From Microbacterium aurantiacum (lineage in GTDB: Bacteria; Actinomycetota; Actinomycetes; Actinomycetales; Microbacteriaceae): a stretch of DNA of 64,000 nt. The first letter of the stretch is position 1; every line of letters begins with the position of its first letter. The notes under the pieces are model-generated. The model was not told where the DNA came from. It made no database searches and saw only the letters and a list, made by a program, of their open reading frames with translations. The stretch covers positions 248,001 through 312,000 of the forward strand of contig NZ_JAJPDW010000003.1 in assembly GCF_021654035.1 (NCBI RefSeq), read 5' to 3'. A program made the translations under genes and the position numbers. Positions 53,908-63,395 of this stretch are shown one piece after another.

Positions 53908-54834
53908 ATGGCGATTCGCGTCGAGGGGCTGAGCAAGAGCTACCGCGCTGTCCGCGCCGTCGACGACATCTCCTTCAGCGTCGGGGCGGGCGAGGTCTTC
54001 GCCTTCCTCGGCAGCAACGGAGCGGGGAAGTCGACGACCATCGCGTGTCTGACCACGCTGAAGCCGTTCGACAGCGGTTCCGTCGTCGTGGCGGGACATG
54101 ACGTGCGGTCGGAGTCCCGACGCGCGCGGCAGGCGATCGGCGTGGTGTTCCAGGCGTCGATCCTGGACGCCGAGCTCACGGTGCGGGAGAACCTCACGCT
54201 TCGCGCGCGGCTCGCGCATCTGTCCCGTGCGAGCGCCCAGCAGCGCATCGCCGAGCTGTCCGCGCTGCTCGAACTCGAGGAGTTCCTCGATCGCAGATAC
54301 GGCCGGCTGTCCGGTGGGCAGAAGCGCCGCGCCGACATCGCGCGCGCACTCCTGCACGAGCCGGAGATCCTCTTCCTGGACGAGCCGACGGCGGGCCTCG
54401 ATCCCGCGAGCCGCACCTCGGTCTGGGCCACCATCCAGACCCTTCGTCGTCAGCGAGGGCTCACCGTGTTCCTCACCACCCACTACATGGAGGAGACCGA
54501 GGAGGCGGATCGCGTGTGCGTCATCGACCACGGTCGGATCGTCGCCGAGGGCACCCCGACCCAGCTGCGCGCGCTGCACAGCCGGAGTGTCCTGCGCATC
54601 ACCTCGACGGCGCCGCGCCGACTCGCGGCGCTGGCGGGCGCCCGCGGTCTCGAGGTCGAGCAGGACGGCGATGTCAGCGTCCTCGCGGTACCGGGGGCCG
54701 CGGAGGCGATGGAGATCCTCCGCGCGCACGAGGGGGACGTCACCGACTTCGAGTTCCGTCACGGGCGGATGGACGACGTCTTCCTCGCCCTCACCGGCCG
54801 CTCGGGTACCGCCGACGGGGAGGATCGTTCGTGA
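53908..54834 (+). CDS. DrrA-type ABC exporter ATP-binding protein
   Basis: A 308-residue ATPase of the daunorubicin-resistance (DrrA) type. It shows Walker A GSNGAGKSTT near residue 38, LSGGQKRRADIARALLHEP, Walker B ILFLDEPTAGLDP, and the switch histidine in LTTHYMEETEEADRV. The C-terminal 80 residues after the nucleotide domain are typical of this exporter group. It overlaps the permease gene by 4 nt. The transported compound is unknown. Confidence 0.93.
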   Translation: MAIRVEGLSKSYRAVRAVDDISFSVGAGEVFAFLGSNGAGKSTTIACLTTLKPFDSGSVVVAGHDVRSESRRARQAIGVVFQASILDAELTVRENLTLRARLAHLSRASAQQRIAELSALLELEEFLDRRYGRLSGGQKRRADIARALLHEPEILFLDEPTAGLDPASRTSVWATIQTLRRQRGLTVFLTTHYMEETEEADRVCVIDHGRIVAEGTPTQLRALHSRSVLRITSTAPRRLAALAGARGLEVEQDGDVSVLAVPGAAEAMEILRAHEGDVTDFEFRHGRMDDVFLALTGRSGTADGEDRS

Positions 54835-55709
54835 GCATCGTCGGGGCCCTCGTCGGGCGGAACCTCCGGGTCTTCTTCCGGGACCGGATGAACGTCTTCT
54901 TCTCCCTCCTGAGCGGGCTGATCCTGTTCGTCCTGTACACCCTCTTCCTGGCCCGGCTGCAGACCGACGGCCTGGAACAGCAGTTCCCCCAGGCGACCCC
55001 CGAGGAGGTGACGGCCTTCATCAACACCTGGATGTTCGCCGGCATCATCCTCCTCACGACCATCACCACCGGGCTCGGCGCGCTTTCCGCCCTCGTCGAG
55101 GACGGCCAGACCGGACGCTTCGGGGATTTCCTCGTCGCGCCGATCCGTCGCAGCGACATCGTGCTGGGCTATCTCCTCGCGGCGATCGCGGTGGCGCTGA
55201 TCATGTCGTCGATCGTGCTCATCGTGAGCCTGCTGTATCTGGGACTGGTCGACGGCACCTGGCTGGGGCTCGAAGAGATCGGCGCTCTGGTCGCAGTGAT
55301 GGTGCTGTGCTGCACGGCGTTCACCGCGCTGTCCGCCTTCGCGGCGTCGTTCGTCCGCAGCACGAGCGCGTTCTCCGCGCTGTCGACTGTGGTCGGAACG
55401 GCGATCGGCTTCATCGCGGGCGCGTACATTCCCGTGGGGTCCCTGCCGGCGTCCGTCGTGGACGTCATCAACGTGCTCCCGTTCTCACAGGCGGCGATGC
55501 TGCTGCGGCGGCCCTTCACCGAGGACTCCCTCGCCGTGCTCGCCGACGGCAACAGCACCGCAGGCGACAGCCTGCGGGAGTTCTACGGGGTGGATCTCTT
55601 CGTCGGCGAGACGCAGCTGACCGTCGGCATCGCGATCGCCGTCCTCGTGGTCGTGGCGGTCGGATTCACGGCACTGGCGGCGGCGCGCATCCGCGCCGTC
55701 GTGCGCTGA
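54831..55709 (+). CDS. ABC-2 type permease (DrrB-like)
   Basis: A 292-residue permease with about six membrane helices. It opens VGRNLRVFFRDRMNVFFSLLSGLILFVLY and contains LVEDGQTGRFGDFLVAPIRRSDIVLGYL and GFIAGAYIPVGSLPASV, the ABC-2 signature region. The GTG start overlaps the ATPase stop. It probably exports a drug or lipid-like compound with the ATPase, but no resistance or biosynthesis genes are nearby. Confidence 0.9.
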   Translation: MSIVGALVGRNLRVFFRDRMNVFFSLLSGLILFVLYTLFLARLQTDGLEQQFPQATPEEVTAFINTWMFAGIILLTTITTGLGALSALVEDGQTGRFGDFLVAPIRRSDIVLGYLLAAIAVALIMSSIVLIVSLLYLGLVDGTWLGLEEIGALVAVMVLCCTAFTALSAFAASFVRSTSAFSALSTVVGTAIGFIAGAYIPVGSLPASVVDVINVLPFSQAAMLLRRPFTEDSLAVLADGNSTAGDSLREFYGVDLFVGETQLTVGIAIAVLVVVAVGFTALAAARIRAVVR

Positions 55710-55753
55710 GCCCGCCGGCCGCGGCGCCTCGCGACGCCCTCAGCTGCGGATCG

Positions 55754-55759
55754 TAGAAT
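55754..55759 (+). promoter_or_regulatory. miaB -10 element
   Basis: TAGAAT ends ten bases before the miaB ATG, giving a leader of only about three nt. Confidence 0.5.
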
Positions 55760-55769
55760 ATCGGCCATC

Positions 55770-57311
55770 ATGTCTTCCCCTTCCTCCGCGCCGACCGTCA
55801 TCGCGCCGTCGCCCGCGGCCCGCGCCGCAGACGGCCGCATCCGCACCTACGAAGTACGCACCTTCGGCTGTCAGATGAACGTCCATGATTCCGAGCGCCT
55901 GTCGGGTTCGCTCGAGAGCGCGGGCTACGTCCGTGCGGACGCCGGCAGCGAGGCCGACGTGATCGTGATCAACACCTGCGCGGTCCGCGACAACGCCGCC
56001 GGCAAGCTCTACGGAACGCTCGGGCACCTCAAGTCGCGCAAAGACAAGCAAGAGGGGATGCAGATCGCCGTCGGCGGCTGCATGGCGCAGATGGACAAGG
56101 ATGCCGTCCTCGACAAGGCTCCCTGGGTGGACGTCGTCTTCGGCACACACAACATGGGCTCTCTCCCCAGCCTGCTCGAGCGTGCGCGGCACAACCAGGC
56201 GGCGGAGCTGGAGATCCTCGAGGCTCTGGACGTGTTCCCCTCGACGCTTCCGACCAAGCGCGACTCCGTGCACAGCGGCTGGGTGTCGATCTCGGTGGGA
56301 TGCAACAACACCTGCACGTTCTGCATCGTGCCGAGTCTGCGCGGCAAGGAGAAGGATCGGCGTCCGGGCGACATCCTGAATGAGATCCGTCTCCTCGTCG
56401 AGGACGGTGCGGTGGAGGTGACGCTGCTCGGGCAGAACGTCAACTCCTACGGAGTCGAGTTCGGCGACCGGCACGCCTTCGGGAAGCTGCTGCGGGCTGC
56501 GGGGGAGATCCCCGGACTCGAGCGAATCCGGTTCACCAGCCCGCACCCGGCGGCGTTCACCGACGACGTGATCGACGCGATGGCGGAGACCCCGTCGGTG
56601 ATGCCGCAGCTGCACATGCCGCTGCAGTCGGGTAGCGACCGGATCCTCAAGGCCATGCGGCGCTCGTACCGCAGTGAGCGGTTCCTCGGCATCCTTGAGC
56701 GGGTGCGCGCGCGGATGCCGCACGCGGCGATCTCCACGGACATCATCGTCGGCTTCCCCGGCGAGACGGAGGAGGACTTCCAGGACACCCTGCGCGTCGT
56801 CGAGCAGGCGCGATTCGCCAGCGCCTTCACCTTCCAGTATTCAATCCGCGAGGGGACACCGGCGGCGACCATGCCGGACCAGGTCCCCAAGGAGGTCGTC
56901 CAGGAACGCTACGAGCGCCTCATCGCGCTGCAGGAGCGGATCTCGCTGGAGGAGAACCAGGCGCAGCTCGGGCGTGAGGTCGAGGTGCTCGTGTCCGCAG
57001 GCGAGGGGAAGAAGGATGCTGCGACCCGGCGTCTCACCGGCCGCGCCGAGGACAACCGGCTGGTGCACTTCGAGGTGCCGGAGGGCTCCGAGCTCCCGCG
57101 ACCCGGCGACGCCGTGCGCGTGGTCATCACCCACGCCGCGCCCTTCCACCTCCTGGCGGACGCGCCTGTCGGCGGTTCCCTGCGGATCCGGCGGACGAGA
57201 TCCGGCGACGCGTGGGACCGCACGCAGGCGGAGTCCTGCGGCGTGCCGGCGCCCGCCGGTGCTCCGCGCGCGGTGTCGCTCGGCCTTCCCCTGCGCCGCG
57301 TCGAGGGGTGA
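55770..57311 (+). CDS. miaB: tRNA-2-methylthio-N6-dimethylallyladenosine synthase
   Basis: A 513-residue radical SAM methylthiotransferase that converts i6A37 to ms2i6A37 in tRNAs reading UNN codons. The auxiliary cluster cysteines are C34, C70 and C104. The radical SAM cluster is C178-x3-C182-x2-C185 (GCNNTCTFC). The TRAM domain lies near 400-465. A C-terminal Pro/Arg tail of about 45 residues is lineage-specific. It overlaps miaA by 4 nt, and miaA provides its substrate. Confidence 0.97.
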   Translation: MSSPSSAPTVIAPSPAARAADGRIRTYEVRTFGCQMNVHDSERLSGSLESAGYVRADAGSEADVIVINTCAVRDNAAGKLYGTLGHLKSRKDKQEGMQIAVGGCMAQMDKDAVLDKAPWVDVVFGTHNMGSLPSLLERARHNQAAELEILEALDVFPSTLPTKRDSVHSGWVSISVGCNNTCTFCIVPSLRGKEKDRRPGDILNEIRLLVEDGAVEVTLLGQNVNSYGVEFGDRHAFGKLLRAAGEIPGLERIRFTSPHPAAFTDDVIDAMAETPSVMPQLHMPLQSGSDRILKAMRRSYRSERFLGILERVRARMPHAAISTDIIVGFPGETEEDFQDTLRVVEQARFASAFTFQYSIREGTPAATMPDQVPKEVVQERYERLIALQERISLEENQAQLGREVEVLVSAGEGKKDAATRRLTGRAEDNRLVHFEVPEGSELPRPGDAVRVVITHAAPFHLLADAPVGGSLRIRRTRSGDAWDRTQAESCGVPAPAGAPRAVSLGLPLRRVEG

Positions 57312-58258
57312 TCACCACCGGGGTGCCCGGAACGCGACTCTGGGTGGTCGTCGGAGCCACCGGGACGGGGAAGTCCGCCTTCTCCCTGGACCTCGCCGAA
57401 GCGCTCGCACGGACCGGCCCCGCGGCCGAGATCGTGAACGCCGACGCGATGCAGGTGTATCGCGGGATGGACATCGGCACGGCGAAGATCCCCGTCGACG
57501 CGCGGCGCGGCGTCCCGCACCACCTCTTCGACGAGCTGGACGTGACCGAGGATGCCGCTGTGGCGTGGTATCAGCCGCGCGCGAGGCAGCTGATCTCGGA
57601 GATCTCCGAGCGAGGCCACGACGCGATCCTCGTCGGAGGCTCGGGTCTCTACGTCTCGAGCGTCATCCACGACTTCCGCTTTCCACCTCGCGACGACGCC
57701 GCGCGCGCACGATGGGAGGCGGAGCTCGATCGATCCGGTCCGGGCTCGCTGTATGCGCGATTGCGAGATCGCGATCCGGACACGGCCGCGCGGATCGACC
57801 CGAAGAACGGACGACGGATCGTCCGTGCGCTGGAGATTCTGGACCAGGGTCAGGCGACCCACGGGGCGAGCCTGCCCGACGCGCCCACCCTGTGGCACGA
57901 GGACACGCGCCTCATCGGGCTGTCGAGTCCGAGGGATGAGCTCGTCGCGCGTCTCGACACGCGCGTCCAGCAGATGTGGCGGGACGGCCTCCTCGACGAG
58001 GTTCGGGCCCTCCGCGCACACGGATGGGATCGAGGGACGACCGCCCGACGGGCGATCGGCTACGCGCAGGCCGCCGAGGAATTGGACGGACTGCTCACGC
58101 GCGACGAGGCGATCGCGCGGACCCAGGCGCTGACCCGTCGTTACGCCCGACGCCAGGTGTCATGGTTCCGGCGCTACGAGGGGCTGCGCTGGCAGGAGCA
58201 GGGGGTCGACGCATCCGTCCTCCTCGACGACTCCGGGGCTCACGGGTCGCCCGCCTAG
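57308..58258 (+). CDS. miaA: tRNA dimethylallyltransferase
   Basis: A 316-residue enzyme that adds dimethylallyl to A37 of tRNA, the step before MiaB. It has the P-loop [18 protein letters not shown] near residue 18, [17 protein letters not shown] near 45, the VGGSGLYV segment near 110, and the tRNA-binding RRQVSWFRR near 285. The GTG at 57308 overlaps the miaB stop; the frame is open to 57212 within miaB. It lies 10 nt upstream of dapF, which has its own promoter. Confidence 0.96.
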   Translation: MITTGVPGTRLWVVVGATGTGKSAFSLDLAEALARTGPAAEIVNADAMQVYRGMDIGTAKIPVDARRGVPHHLFDELDVTEDAAVAWYQPRARQLISEISERGHDAILVGGSGLYVSSVIHDFRFPPRDDAARARWEAELDRSGPGSLYARLRDRDPDTAARIDPKNGRRIVRALEILDQGQATHGASLPDAPTLWHEDTRLIGLSSPRDELVARLDTRVQQMWRDGLLDEVRALRAHGWDRGTTARRAIGYAQAAEELDGLLTRDEAIARTQALTRRYARRQVSWFRRYEGLRWQEQGVDASVLLDDSGAHGSPA

Positions 58259-58261
58259 ACT
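58256..58261 (+). promoter_or_regulatory. dapF -10 element (leaderless geometry)
   Basis: TAGACT overlaps the miaA stop codon and ends seven bases before the dapF ATG at 58269. Confidence 0.6.
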
Positions 58262-58268
58262 GGTGCGC

Positions 58269-59141
58269 ATGCCGCAGACCGTCCCGTTCACCAAAGGCCA
58301 CGGCACGGGGAACGACTTCGTGATCGTCCCCGATCCGGACGGCGCGCTCCACCTCTCCGACGATCAGGTGGCGGTCCTGTGCGACCGACGATTCGGCATC
58401 GGCGGCGACGGCATCCTCCGCGTCGTTCGTGCCCGAAGCCTCGCTGAGGGCGGGGAAGCCGCCGCGGCGGGTGTCGAGTGGTTCATGGACTACCGCAACG
58501 CCGACGGCTCTGCGGCGGAGATGTGCGGCAACGGCATCCGCGTTTTCGCCCGTTATCTGGCGGACGTCGGATGGGCCGACCCGGATGCCGGTCCCGTGCG
58601 GATCGGCACGCGCGCCGGGATCAAGGCCGTCACGCGTCACGAGCGAGGGTTCGAGGTCGACCTCGGGCCGTGGCGCGTGGAATCCGGAGACGTCCTCGTC
58701 CGCGTCCGTGGGGGCGGTGCACCCCGACCGGGTCTCGGGATCGACGTGGGCAACCCCCACGTCGTGGTGGCTCTCCCCGATGAGCGCGAACTCGAGGAGC
58801 TCGATCTCACGGCGGTGCCCCAGCTGCACCCGACGCCCCGCCACGGAGCCAACGTCGAGTTCGTCGTCCCCGGTGATCCGCTGGTCCGCGACGGGGTCGG
58901 GATGATCCGGATGCGGGTGTTCGAACGGGGAGTGGGAGAGACGCTCAGCTGCGGAACCGGCGTGGCCGCCTCAGCGCTCGCCGTGCGGCACTGGGCGGGC
59001 CCGGCGGCCCCGGACCGATGGAACGTGGAGGTTCCGGGCGGTTCCCTGGGCGTCCGGACCGTCGACCTGGACGGCACGCTTCACGTGCTCCTGTCGGGAC
59101 CGGCCTCCCTGGTCTTCTCGGGGGAGATCTCGCTGGCCTGA
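58269..59141 (+). CDS. dapF: diaminopimelate epimerase
   Basis: A 290-residue epimerase converting LL- to meso-diaminopimelate for lysine and cell-wall synthesis. The two catalytic cysteines are Cys86 ([11 protein letters not shown]) and Cys228 ([10 protein letters not shown]). [14 protein letters not shown] opens the protein. The ATG at 58269 fits the promoter; an in-frame GTG two codons earlier (58263) would start inside the spacer. The 3' end overlaps the convergent methyltransferase frame by 171 nt. Confidence 0.96.
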   Translation: MPQTVPFTKGHGTGNDFVIVPDPDGALHLSDDQVAVLCDRRFGIGGDGILRVVRARSLAEGGEAAAAGVEWFMDYRNADGSAAEMCGNGIRVFARYLADVGWADPDAGPVRIGTRAGIKAVTRHERGFEVDLGPWRVESGDVLVRVRGGGAPRPGLGIDVGNPHVVVALPDERELEELDLTAVPQLHPTPRHGANVEFVVPGDPLVRDGVGMIRMRVFERGVGETLSCGTGVAASALAVRHWAGPAAPDRWNVEVPGGSLGVRTVDLDGTLHVLLSGPASLVFSGEISLA

Positions 59142-59801
59142 CTCATCTCGCCGGTCTGGCTCAGGGAGCGCGATGGGCTCCGTCGGCGGTGATCCGTGAC
59201 GGCGCACGCGCAGCACTCGGAAACCCCGGCTCGTCGCGGCGCGGTGCACGCTGTAGCCGCGCTCGAACGTCGCTGCCAACCAGCGTTGCAGGGAGTCGGA
59301 GCCGAGGTTCCGCTGCACCACCAGCCAGGCGTCGGATCGCTCGTCCAAACGCGGGATCCACTTCTCCAGCAGACCGTGCAGCTCGTTCTTCCCGACGCGG
59401 ATCGGAGGATTCGAGCGGATCGATCGGAACACGATGTCGTCGGGAACATCCTCGGGTCGCACGGCGTTGACGTGGGGGAGTCCGAGGCTCTCCGCATTGC
59501 GACGAACCAGATCCAGGGCGCGCTCGTTCACATCGACAGCCCAGATCGTCGCGTGCGGCGACGCCATCGCAAGGGACAGCGATATCGGCCCCCACCCGGA
59601 GCCGATGTCGAGCAGGTGTCCCCCCGCGGGGGGAGGGGGCGTGTTCGCCAGGAGCACCGCGGTGCCCGAGTCGACGTGATCGGGGCTGAACACGCCGCCG
59701 GCGGTCATGACCTCGACCTCCCGTCCCTGGAGTACCACGCGGATACGCCGCAGGTTCTCCGGACTGGCGGGGGAAGCACTGAAGTAGTGGTCGCTTCCCA
59801 T
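58971..59801 (-). CDS. class I SAM-dependent methyltransferase (RsmC-like)
   Basis: A 276-residue reading frame whose first 205 residues form an RsmC/MTS-type methyltransferase. [16 protein letters not shown] opens it, [17 protein letters not shown] follows near 35, the SAM-binding [16 protein letters not shown] near 63, and the catalytic NPPIRVGK near 133 (NPPF-like). Family members modify rRNA guanines. After RVLRVRRH (about residue 206) similarity ceases. The last 70 residues are Arg/Pro/Gly-rich and run antisense through the end of dapF, so the true end may reflect loss of an earlier stop. The ATG at 59801 has TACGCT eight bases upstream. Confidence 0.82.
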   Translation of the reverse strand: MGSDHYFSASPASPENLRRIRVVLQGREVEVMTAGGVFSPDHVDSGTAVLLANTPPPPAGGHLLDIGSGWGPISLSLAMASPHATIWAVDVNERALDLVRRNAESLGLPHVNAVRPEDVPDDIVFRSIRSNPPIRVGKNELHGLLEKWIPRLDERSDAWLVVQRNLGSDSLQRWLAATFERGYSVHRAATSRGFRVLRVRRHGSPPTEPIALPEPDRRDESGQRDLPREDQGGRSRQEHVKRAVQVDGPDAQGTARNLHVPSVRGRRARPVPHGER

Positions 59802-59842
59802 GGCTCACGAGCGTAGCGGAGGACGCCGCCTGCGCGGGAGGC

Positions 59843-59848
59843 TAGAAT
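59843..59848 (+). promoter_or_regulatory. hflX -10 element
   Basis: TAGAAT gives a leader of about 32 nt with a GAAGGAA ribosome site just before the ATG at 59887. Confidence 0.5.
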
Positions 59849-59886
59849 TCACGGATGCCCGGGCCCCGGCATCCCGGAAGGAACTG

Positions 59887-61407
59887 ATGACGCACCACAC
59901 CACACCGCCCACCGCCGACGAGCAGCCGGTGGACCCGGTGGATCGCGTGCTGTCGCACGCCGACACCGGATCCGGTGCGCGCGTGTTCGGGAACGCACAG
60001 GCGCTCCAGGACGCGTCCACCGCGTACGGTGCGGACAGCGACGGCGATCAGTGGGATCGTGAGGAGCGCGCCGCCCTCCGGCGCGTCCCCGGGCTGTCGA
60101 CCGAGCTCGAGGACGTCACCGAGGTCGAGTACCGCCAGCTGCGTCTGGAGAACGTCGTCCTGGTGGGTGTGCATCCGCAGGGCGCGACCGAGGACGCCGA
60201 GAACTCGCTGCGCGAGCTCGCCGCGTTGGCCGAGACGGCCGGTGCCGTGGTGCTCGACGGCGTGCTGCAGCGGCGGCCGCACCCCGACCCGGCGACGTAC
60301 GTGGGGCGGGGCAAGGCGGAGGAGCTCCGTGACATCGTCGCCGCCGTCGGCGCCGACACCGTGATCGCCGACACCGAACTCGCCCCGAGCCAGCGGCGTG
60401 CCCTCGAGGACGTGGTGAAGGTGAAGGTCATCGACCGCACCACGGTCATCCTCGACATCTTCAGCCAGCACGCCAAGAGTCGAGAGGGCAAAGCCCAGGT
60501 CGAGCTCGCCCAGCTCGAGTACCTCCTCCCGCGTCTGCGCGGGTGGGGCGACTCGATGTCACGCCAGGCGGGCGGCCAGGTCGGCGCCGGTGGTGCCGGC
60601 ATGGGCTCCCGCGGTCCGGGTGAGACGAAGATCGAGCTCGACCGTCGTCGTATCCGCACCCGCATGGCGCAGCTGCGTCGTCAGATCCGCGACTTCGCGC
60701 CGGCGCGGGACGCCAAACGCGCCGAGCGCAGGCGCAACACGATTCCGTCGGTCGCGATCGCGGGGTACACCAACGCGGGCAAATCCAGCCTTCTGAACCG
60801 GCTCACCAGCGCGGGCGTGCTGGTGGAGAACGCCCTGTTCGCGACGCTCGACGCGACGGTCCGCCGCGCCGAGGCCGAGGACGGTCGGGTGTACACGCTC
60901 ACGGACACGGTCGGATTCGTGCGGAACCTGCCTCACCAGCTCGTCGAAGCCTTCCGTTCCACGCTCGAAGAGGTGGGACAGGCGGACGTCATCCTCCACG
61001 TGGTGGACGGCGCCCATCCCGACCCGGCGGCGCAGCTGGCGACCGTCCGCGATGTCATCGGCGACGTCGGTGCGCGGGATCTTCCCGAGATCGTGGTGTT
61101 CAACAAGGCCGATCTCCTGGACGATGACGCCCGTCTCCTGCTGCGCGGTCTGCAGCCGGACGCCGTCTTCGCCTCCTCCCGCACCGGCGAGGGCGTCGCA
61201 GAGCTTCGGGCGACGATCGAAGCGGCGCTTCCGCTTCCCGCCGTGGAAGTGCACGCGCTCGTGCCCTACGACCGCGGAGAGCTGGTGTCGGCGATCCACG
61301 AGCACGGCATGATCCTCGCCGAGGAGCATCAGGAGCAGGGCACCGCGGTGCACGCGCGCGTCGGCGAGCACCTCGCGGCACGCCTGGCTCCGTTCCTCCG
61401 GGACTAG
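59887..61407 (+). CDS. hflX: ribosome-associated GTPase HflX
   Basis: A 506-residue GTPase that splits stalled or dormant ribosomes under stress. The N-terminal domain is recognisable by VGRGKAEEL near 139 and QVELAQLEYLLPRLRG near 204. The glycine-rich QVGAGGAGMGSRGPGETKIE segment follows near 231. The G domain has P-loop GYTNAGKS at 293-300, DTVGFVRNLP and NKAD. The N-terminal 75 residues are an acidic extension. It converges on the S9 peptidase gene with a 4-nt overlap. Confidence 0.96.
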   Translation: MTHHTTPPTADEQPVDPVDRVLSHADTGSGARVFGNAQALQDASTAYGADSDGDQWDREERAALRRVPGLSTELEDVTEVEYRQLRLENVVLVGVHPQGATEDAENSLRELAALAETAGAVVLDGVLQRRPHPDPATYVGRGKAEELRDIVAAVGADTVIADTELAPSQRRALEDVVKVKVIDRTTVILDIFSQHAKSREGKAQVELAQLEYLLPRLRGWGDSMSRQAGGQVGAGGAGMGSRGPGETKIELDRRRIRTRMAQLRRQIRDFAPARDAKRAERRRNTIPSVAIAGYTNAGKSSLLNRLTSAGVLVENALFATLDATVRRAEAEDGRVYTLTDTVGFVRNLPHQLVEAFRSTLEEVGQADVILHVVDGAHPDPAAQLATVRDVIGDVGARDLPEIVVFNKADLLDDDARLLLRGLQPDAVFASSRTGEGVAELRATIEAALPLPAVEVHALVPYDRGELVSAIHEHGMILAEEHQEQGTAVHARVGEHLAARLAPFLRD

Positions 61408-63359
61408 TCCAGCGTCAGCGGGGGGATCCCCGGGGGGACGAAACCGAAGACCCCTCCGAGGAAGGCGAGCTCCGCCTCGAGGGCGCGCTCGATGGTCTCC
61501 GCCCGGCGGAATCCGTGCCCCTCGCCGTCGAAGAGCAGGTAGGCGTGGGGCACGCCCGCCGCGGCGAGGGCGTCGCGGACGGCTTCGGACTGCGACGGCG
61601 GGACGACGACATCCTCCGTCCCCTGCTCGAGCAGGAGCGGCGTGCGGAAGTCCTCCGGTCGCGTGAGCGGGGACAGCTCGATGTAGCGTGCCTCGGCCTC
61701 GGGGAGCGGCCCGACGAGCCCGTCGAGGTACCGGGACTCGAAGTCCTCGGTCTCCGCTGCGAGGAGGCGCAGGTCTGCGACGCCGTAGCGGCTGATCCCC
61801 GCGGCGAAGACGTCGGTGCCGGTGACCGCGCGGAGCACGGTCCAGCCGCCGGCCGACCCGCCCGCGATGGCCACGCGGTTCGGGTCGAGACGCCCCTCGG
61901 CGGCGAGAGCCCCGACCGCCGCGACGATGTCGTCGACGTCGACGATGCCCCAGGCGCCGCGGAGCCGCTCGCGGTGGGGGCGGCCGTAGCCCGTGGAGCC
62001 GCCGTAGTTGACATCGAGCACACCGATGCCGCGGCTGGTCAGGTAGGCGATCTTGCCGGATGCCGCGCCGCCGACGTGCGCGGTCGGACCGCCATGGACG
62101 AACACGACGTACGGCGGCGCCGTGCTCCCGTCCGCGCCGTCGCGTGCCGGAACCGGGACGTCGGGATTGGTCGGCGGGAAGTCGAAGGCGTGGACGGGGC
62201 CGTGCGGGCCCTCCACCGTGACCTCGCGGGCGGTGGGCGTGAACGCCGCCGGCCAGGGCGGAACGTCGCCGGCGATCCGGACCACGTCCTCGGGGGCGTC
62301 GACGTCCACGAGTCGGAGCGCGGGCATGCCGTGGCCCGTCGTGCCGCTGACGAGCACCCGCGTTCCCGCAGCATCCTCGATCGCCGCGGTCGAGGTGACA
62401 TCCAGCGGAAGACGCCGTGCGCCCCCGTCCGGTGAGAGGAGAACGACCTCGTCGCTCCCGCGGGTGCGCACCGCGACGATCCGGCCGTCGTCGAGAGGGC
62501 GGAACCAGCGCGTGCCGAGGACCCAGAGCGGACCCCCGGTGTCGGCGTCGACCGGGGCGACGGAGGTGCGGGTTCCGGTGCGGAGGTCGTGACGCCAGAG
62601 GTTCCACCGTCCGTCGGGATCGTCGGAGTAGAGGAGGGTGTCCTCGTCGAGCCACACCGGTTGCACCGGTGAGGATCCGCCTGTGGTGATCGCGCGCGGC
62701 TCGTTCCGGGGTGTGCGGATCTCCACGACCCGCACCTCCGCCCGGTCCCAAGGCATGTCGGGGTGGTTCCAGGCGATCCAGGCGATCCGCCCGCCGTCGG
62801 GGGAGAGGGCCGGATGGGCGACGAAATCGCTGCCGGCGGCCAGGACGGTCGGCGGGGTGCCGGCCTCGCCGTCCCACGGGATCTCCACGATGTCGCGGCG
62901 GACGGGGGTGCCGAGGGTCTCGCGGACGGCGAGGAGCCGCCCGCGCTGGATGCTCAGGCCCCCGAAGCGGACGTCCGGGTCCTCCGCGGTGAGGGCGATC
63001 GGTGACGAGCCGGGCGCGAGGATGTAGACCCGCTGGTCGGTCTTCTCCACGAACACGAGGAGATCCTCGTGCGCCGCCCAGGCGCCCCCGCCGTACTCGT
63101 GGACGCGCGAGCGGGCGTTCCAGGGTGCGGGCAGGAGTGTGCGGACCTCGCCGCCAGTGCTGCGTGCCCGCACGGCGATGCGGCCACCCTCGTCGGGGAG
63201 CGATTCGCCCCACCAGATCTCGTCGCGCGCCGGCCCGGCGAAGCAGGCGCCCTCGAGTCGGGGCGACGAACGGGCGACCGATCGTGCGTCCAGGGGCGAG
63301 GGCCATGCGCCCCAGGCGGGGGCGGACGCGGGGGCGGTGTCTTCCGAGGGGGCGGTCAC
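61404..63359 (-). CDS. S9 prolyl-oligopeptidase-family peptidase (acylaminoacyl-peptidase-like)
   Basis: A 651-residue peptidase with an N-terminal WD/propeller domain and a C-terminal alpha/beta-hydrolase. The catalytic serine is in GGSAGGWTVLRA, aspartate in EQGTEDVVVPP, and histidine in FDGEGHGFRRAE. The oxyanion segment is VFVHGGPTAHVGG. GTG at 63359 is chosen over GTG at 63368 because TAGCGT ends seven bases before it and overlaps the other codon. It is cytoplasmic, with no signal peptide. It shares a 14-nt promoter-start segment with the oligopeptidase B gene. Confidence 0.9.
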   Translation of the reverse strand: MTAPSEDTAPASAPAWGAWPSPLDARSVARSSPRLEGACFAGPARDEIWWGESLPDEGGRIAVRARSTGGEVRTLLPAPWNARSRVHEYGGGAWAAHEDLLVFVEKTDQRVYILAPGSSPIALTAEDPDVRFGGLSIQRGRLLAVRETLGTPVRRDIVEIPWDGEAGTPPTVLAAGSDFVAHPALSPDGGRIAWIAWNHPDMPWDRAEVRVVEIRTPRNEPRAITTGGSSPVQPVWLDEDTLLYSDDPDGRWNLWRHDLRTGTRTSVAPVDADTGGPLWVLGTRWFRPLDDGRIVAVRTRGSDEVVLLSPDGGARRLPLDVTSTAAIEDAAGTRVLVSGTTGHGMPALRLVDVDAPEDVVRIAGDVPPWPAAFTPTAREVTVEGPHGPVHAFDFPPTNPDVPVPARDGADGSTAPPYVVFVHGGPTAHVGGAASGKIAYLTSRGIGVLDVNYGGSTGYGRPHRERLRGAWGIVDVDDIVAAVGALAAEGRLDPNRVAIAGGSAGGWTVLRAVTGTDVFAAGISRYGVADLRLLAAETEDFESRYLDGLVGPLPEAEARYIELSPLTRPEDFRTPLLLEQGTEDVVVPPSQSEAVRDALAAAGVPHAYLLFDGEGHGFRRAETIERALEAELAFLGGVFGFVPPGIPPLTLD

Positions 63360-63366
63360 CCCGTCC

Positions 63367-63372
63367 ACGCTA
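63367..63372 (-). promoter_or_regulatory. S9 peptidase -10 element (leaderless geometry)
   Basis: TAGCGT on the minus strand ends seven bases before the GTG at 63359. Confidence 0.6.
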
Positions 63373-63395
63373 GAGCGAAAACGTCGGAAGCACCG

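Noticed and set aside
60559..63306. 915-codon minus-strand frame opposite hflX and out of frame with the S9 peptidase
   Set aside because: The peptidase frame carries the full catalytic triad and propeller pattern, whereas this frame is Arg/Pro repeats.
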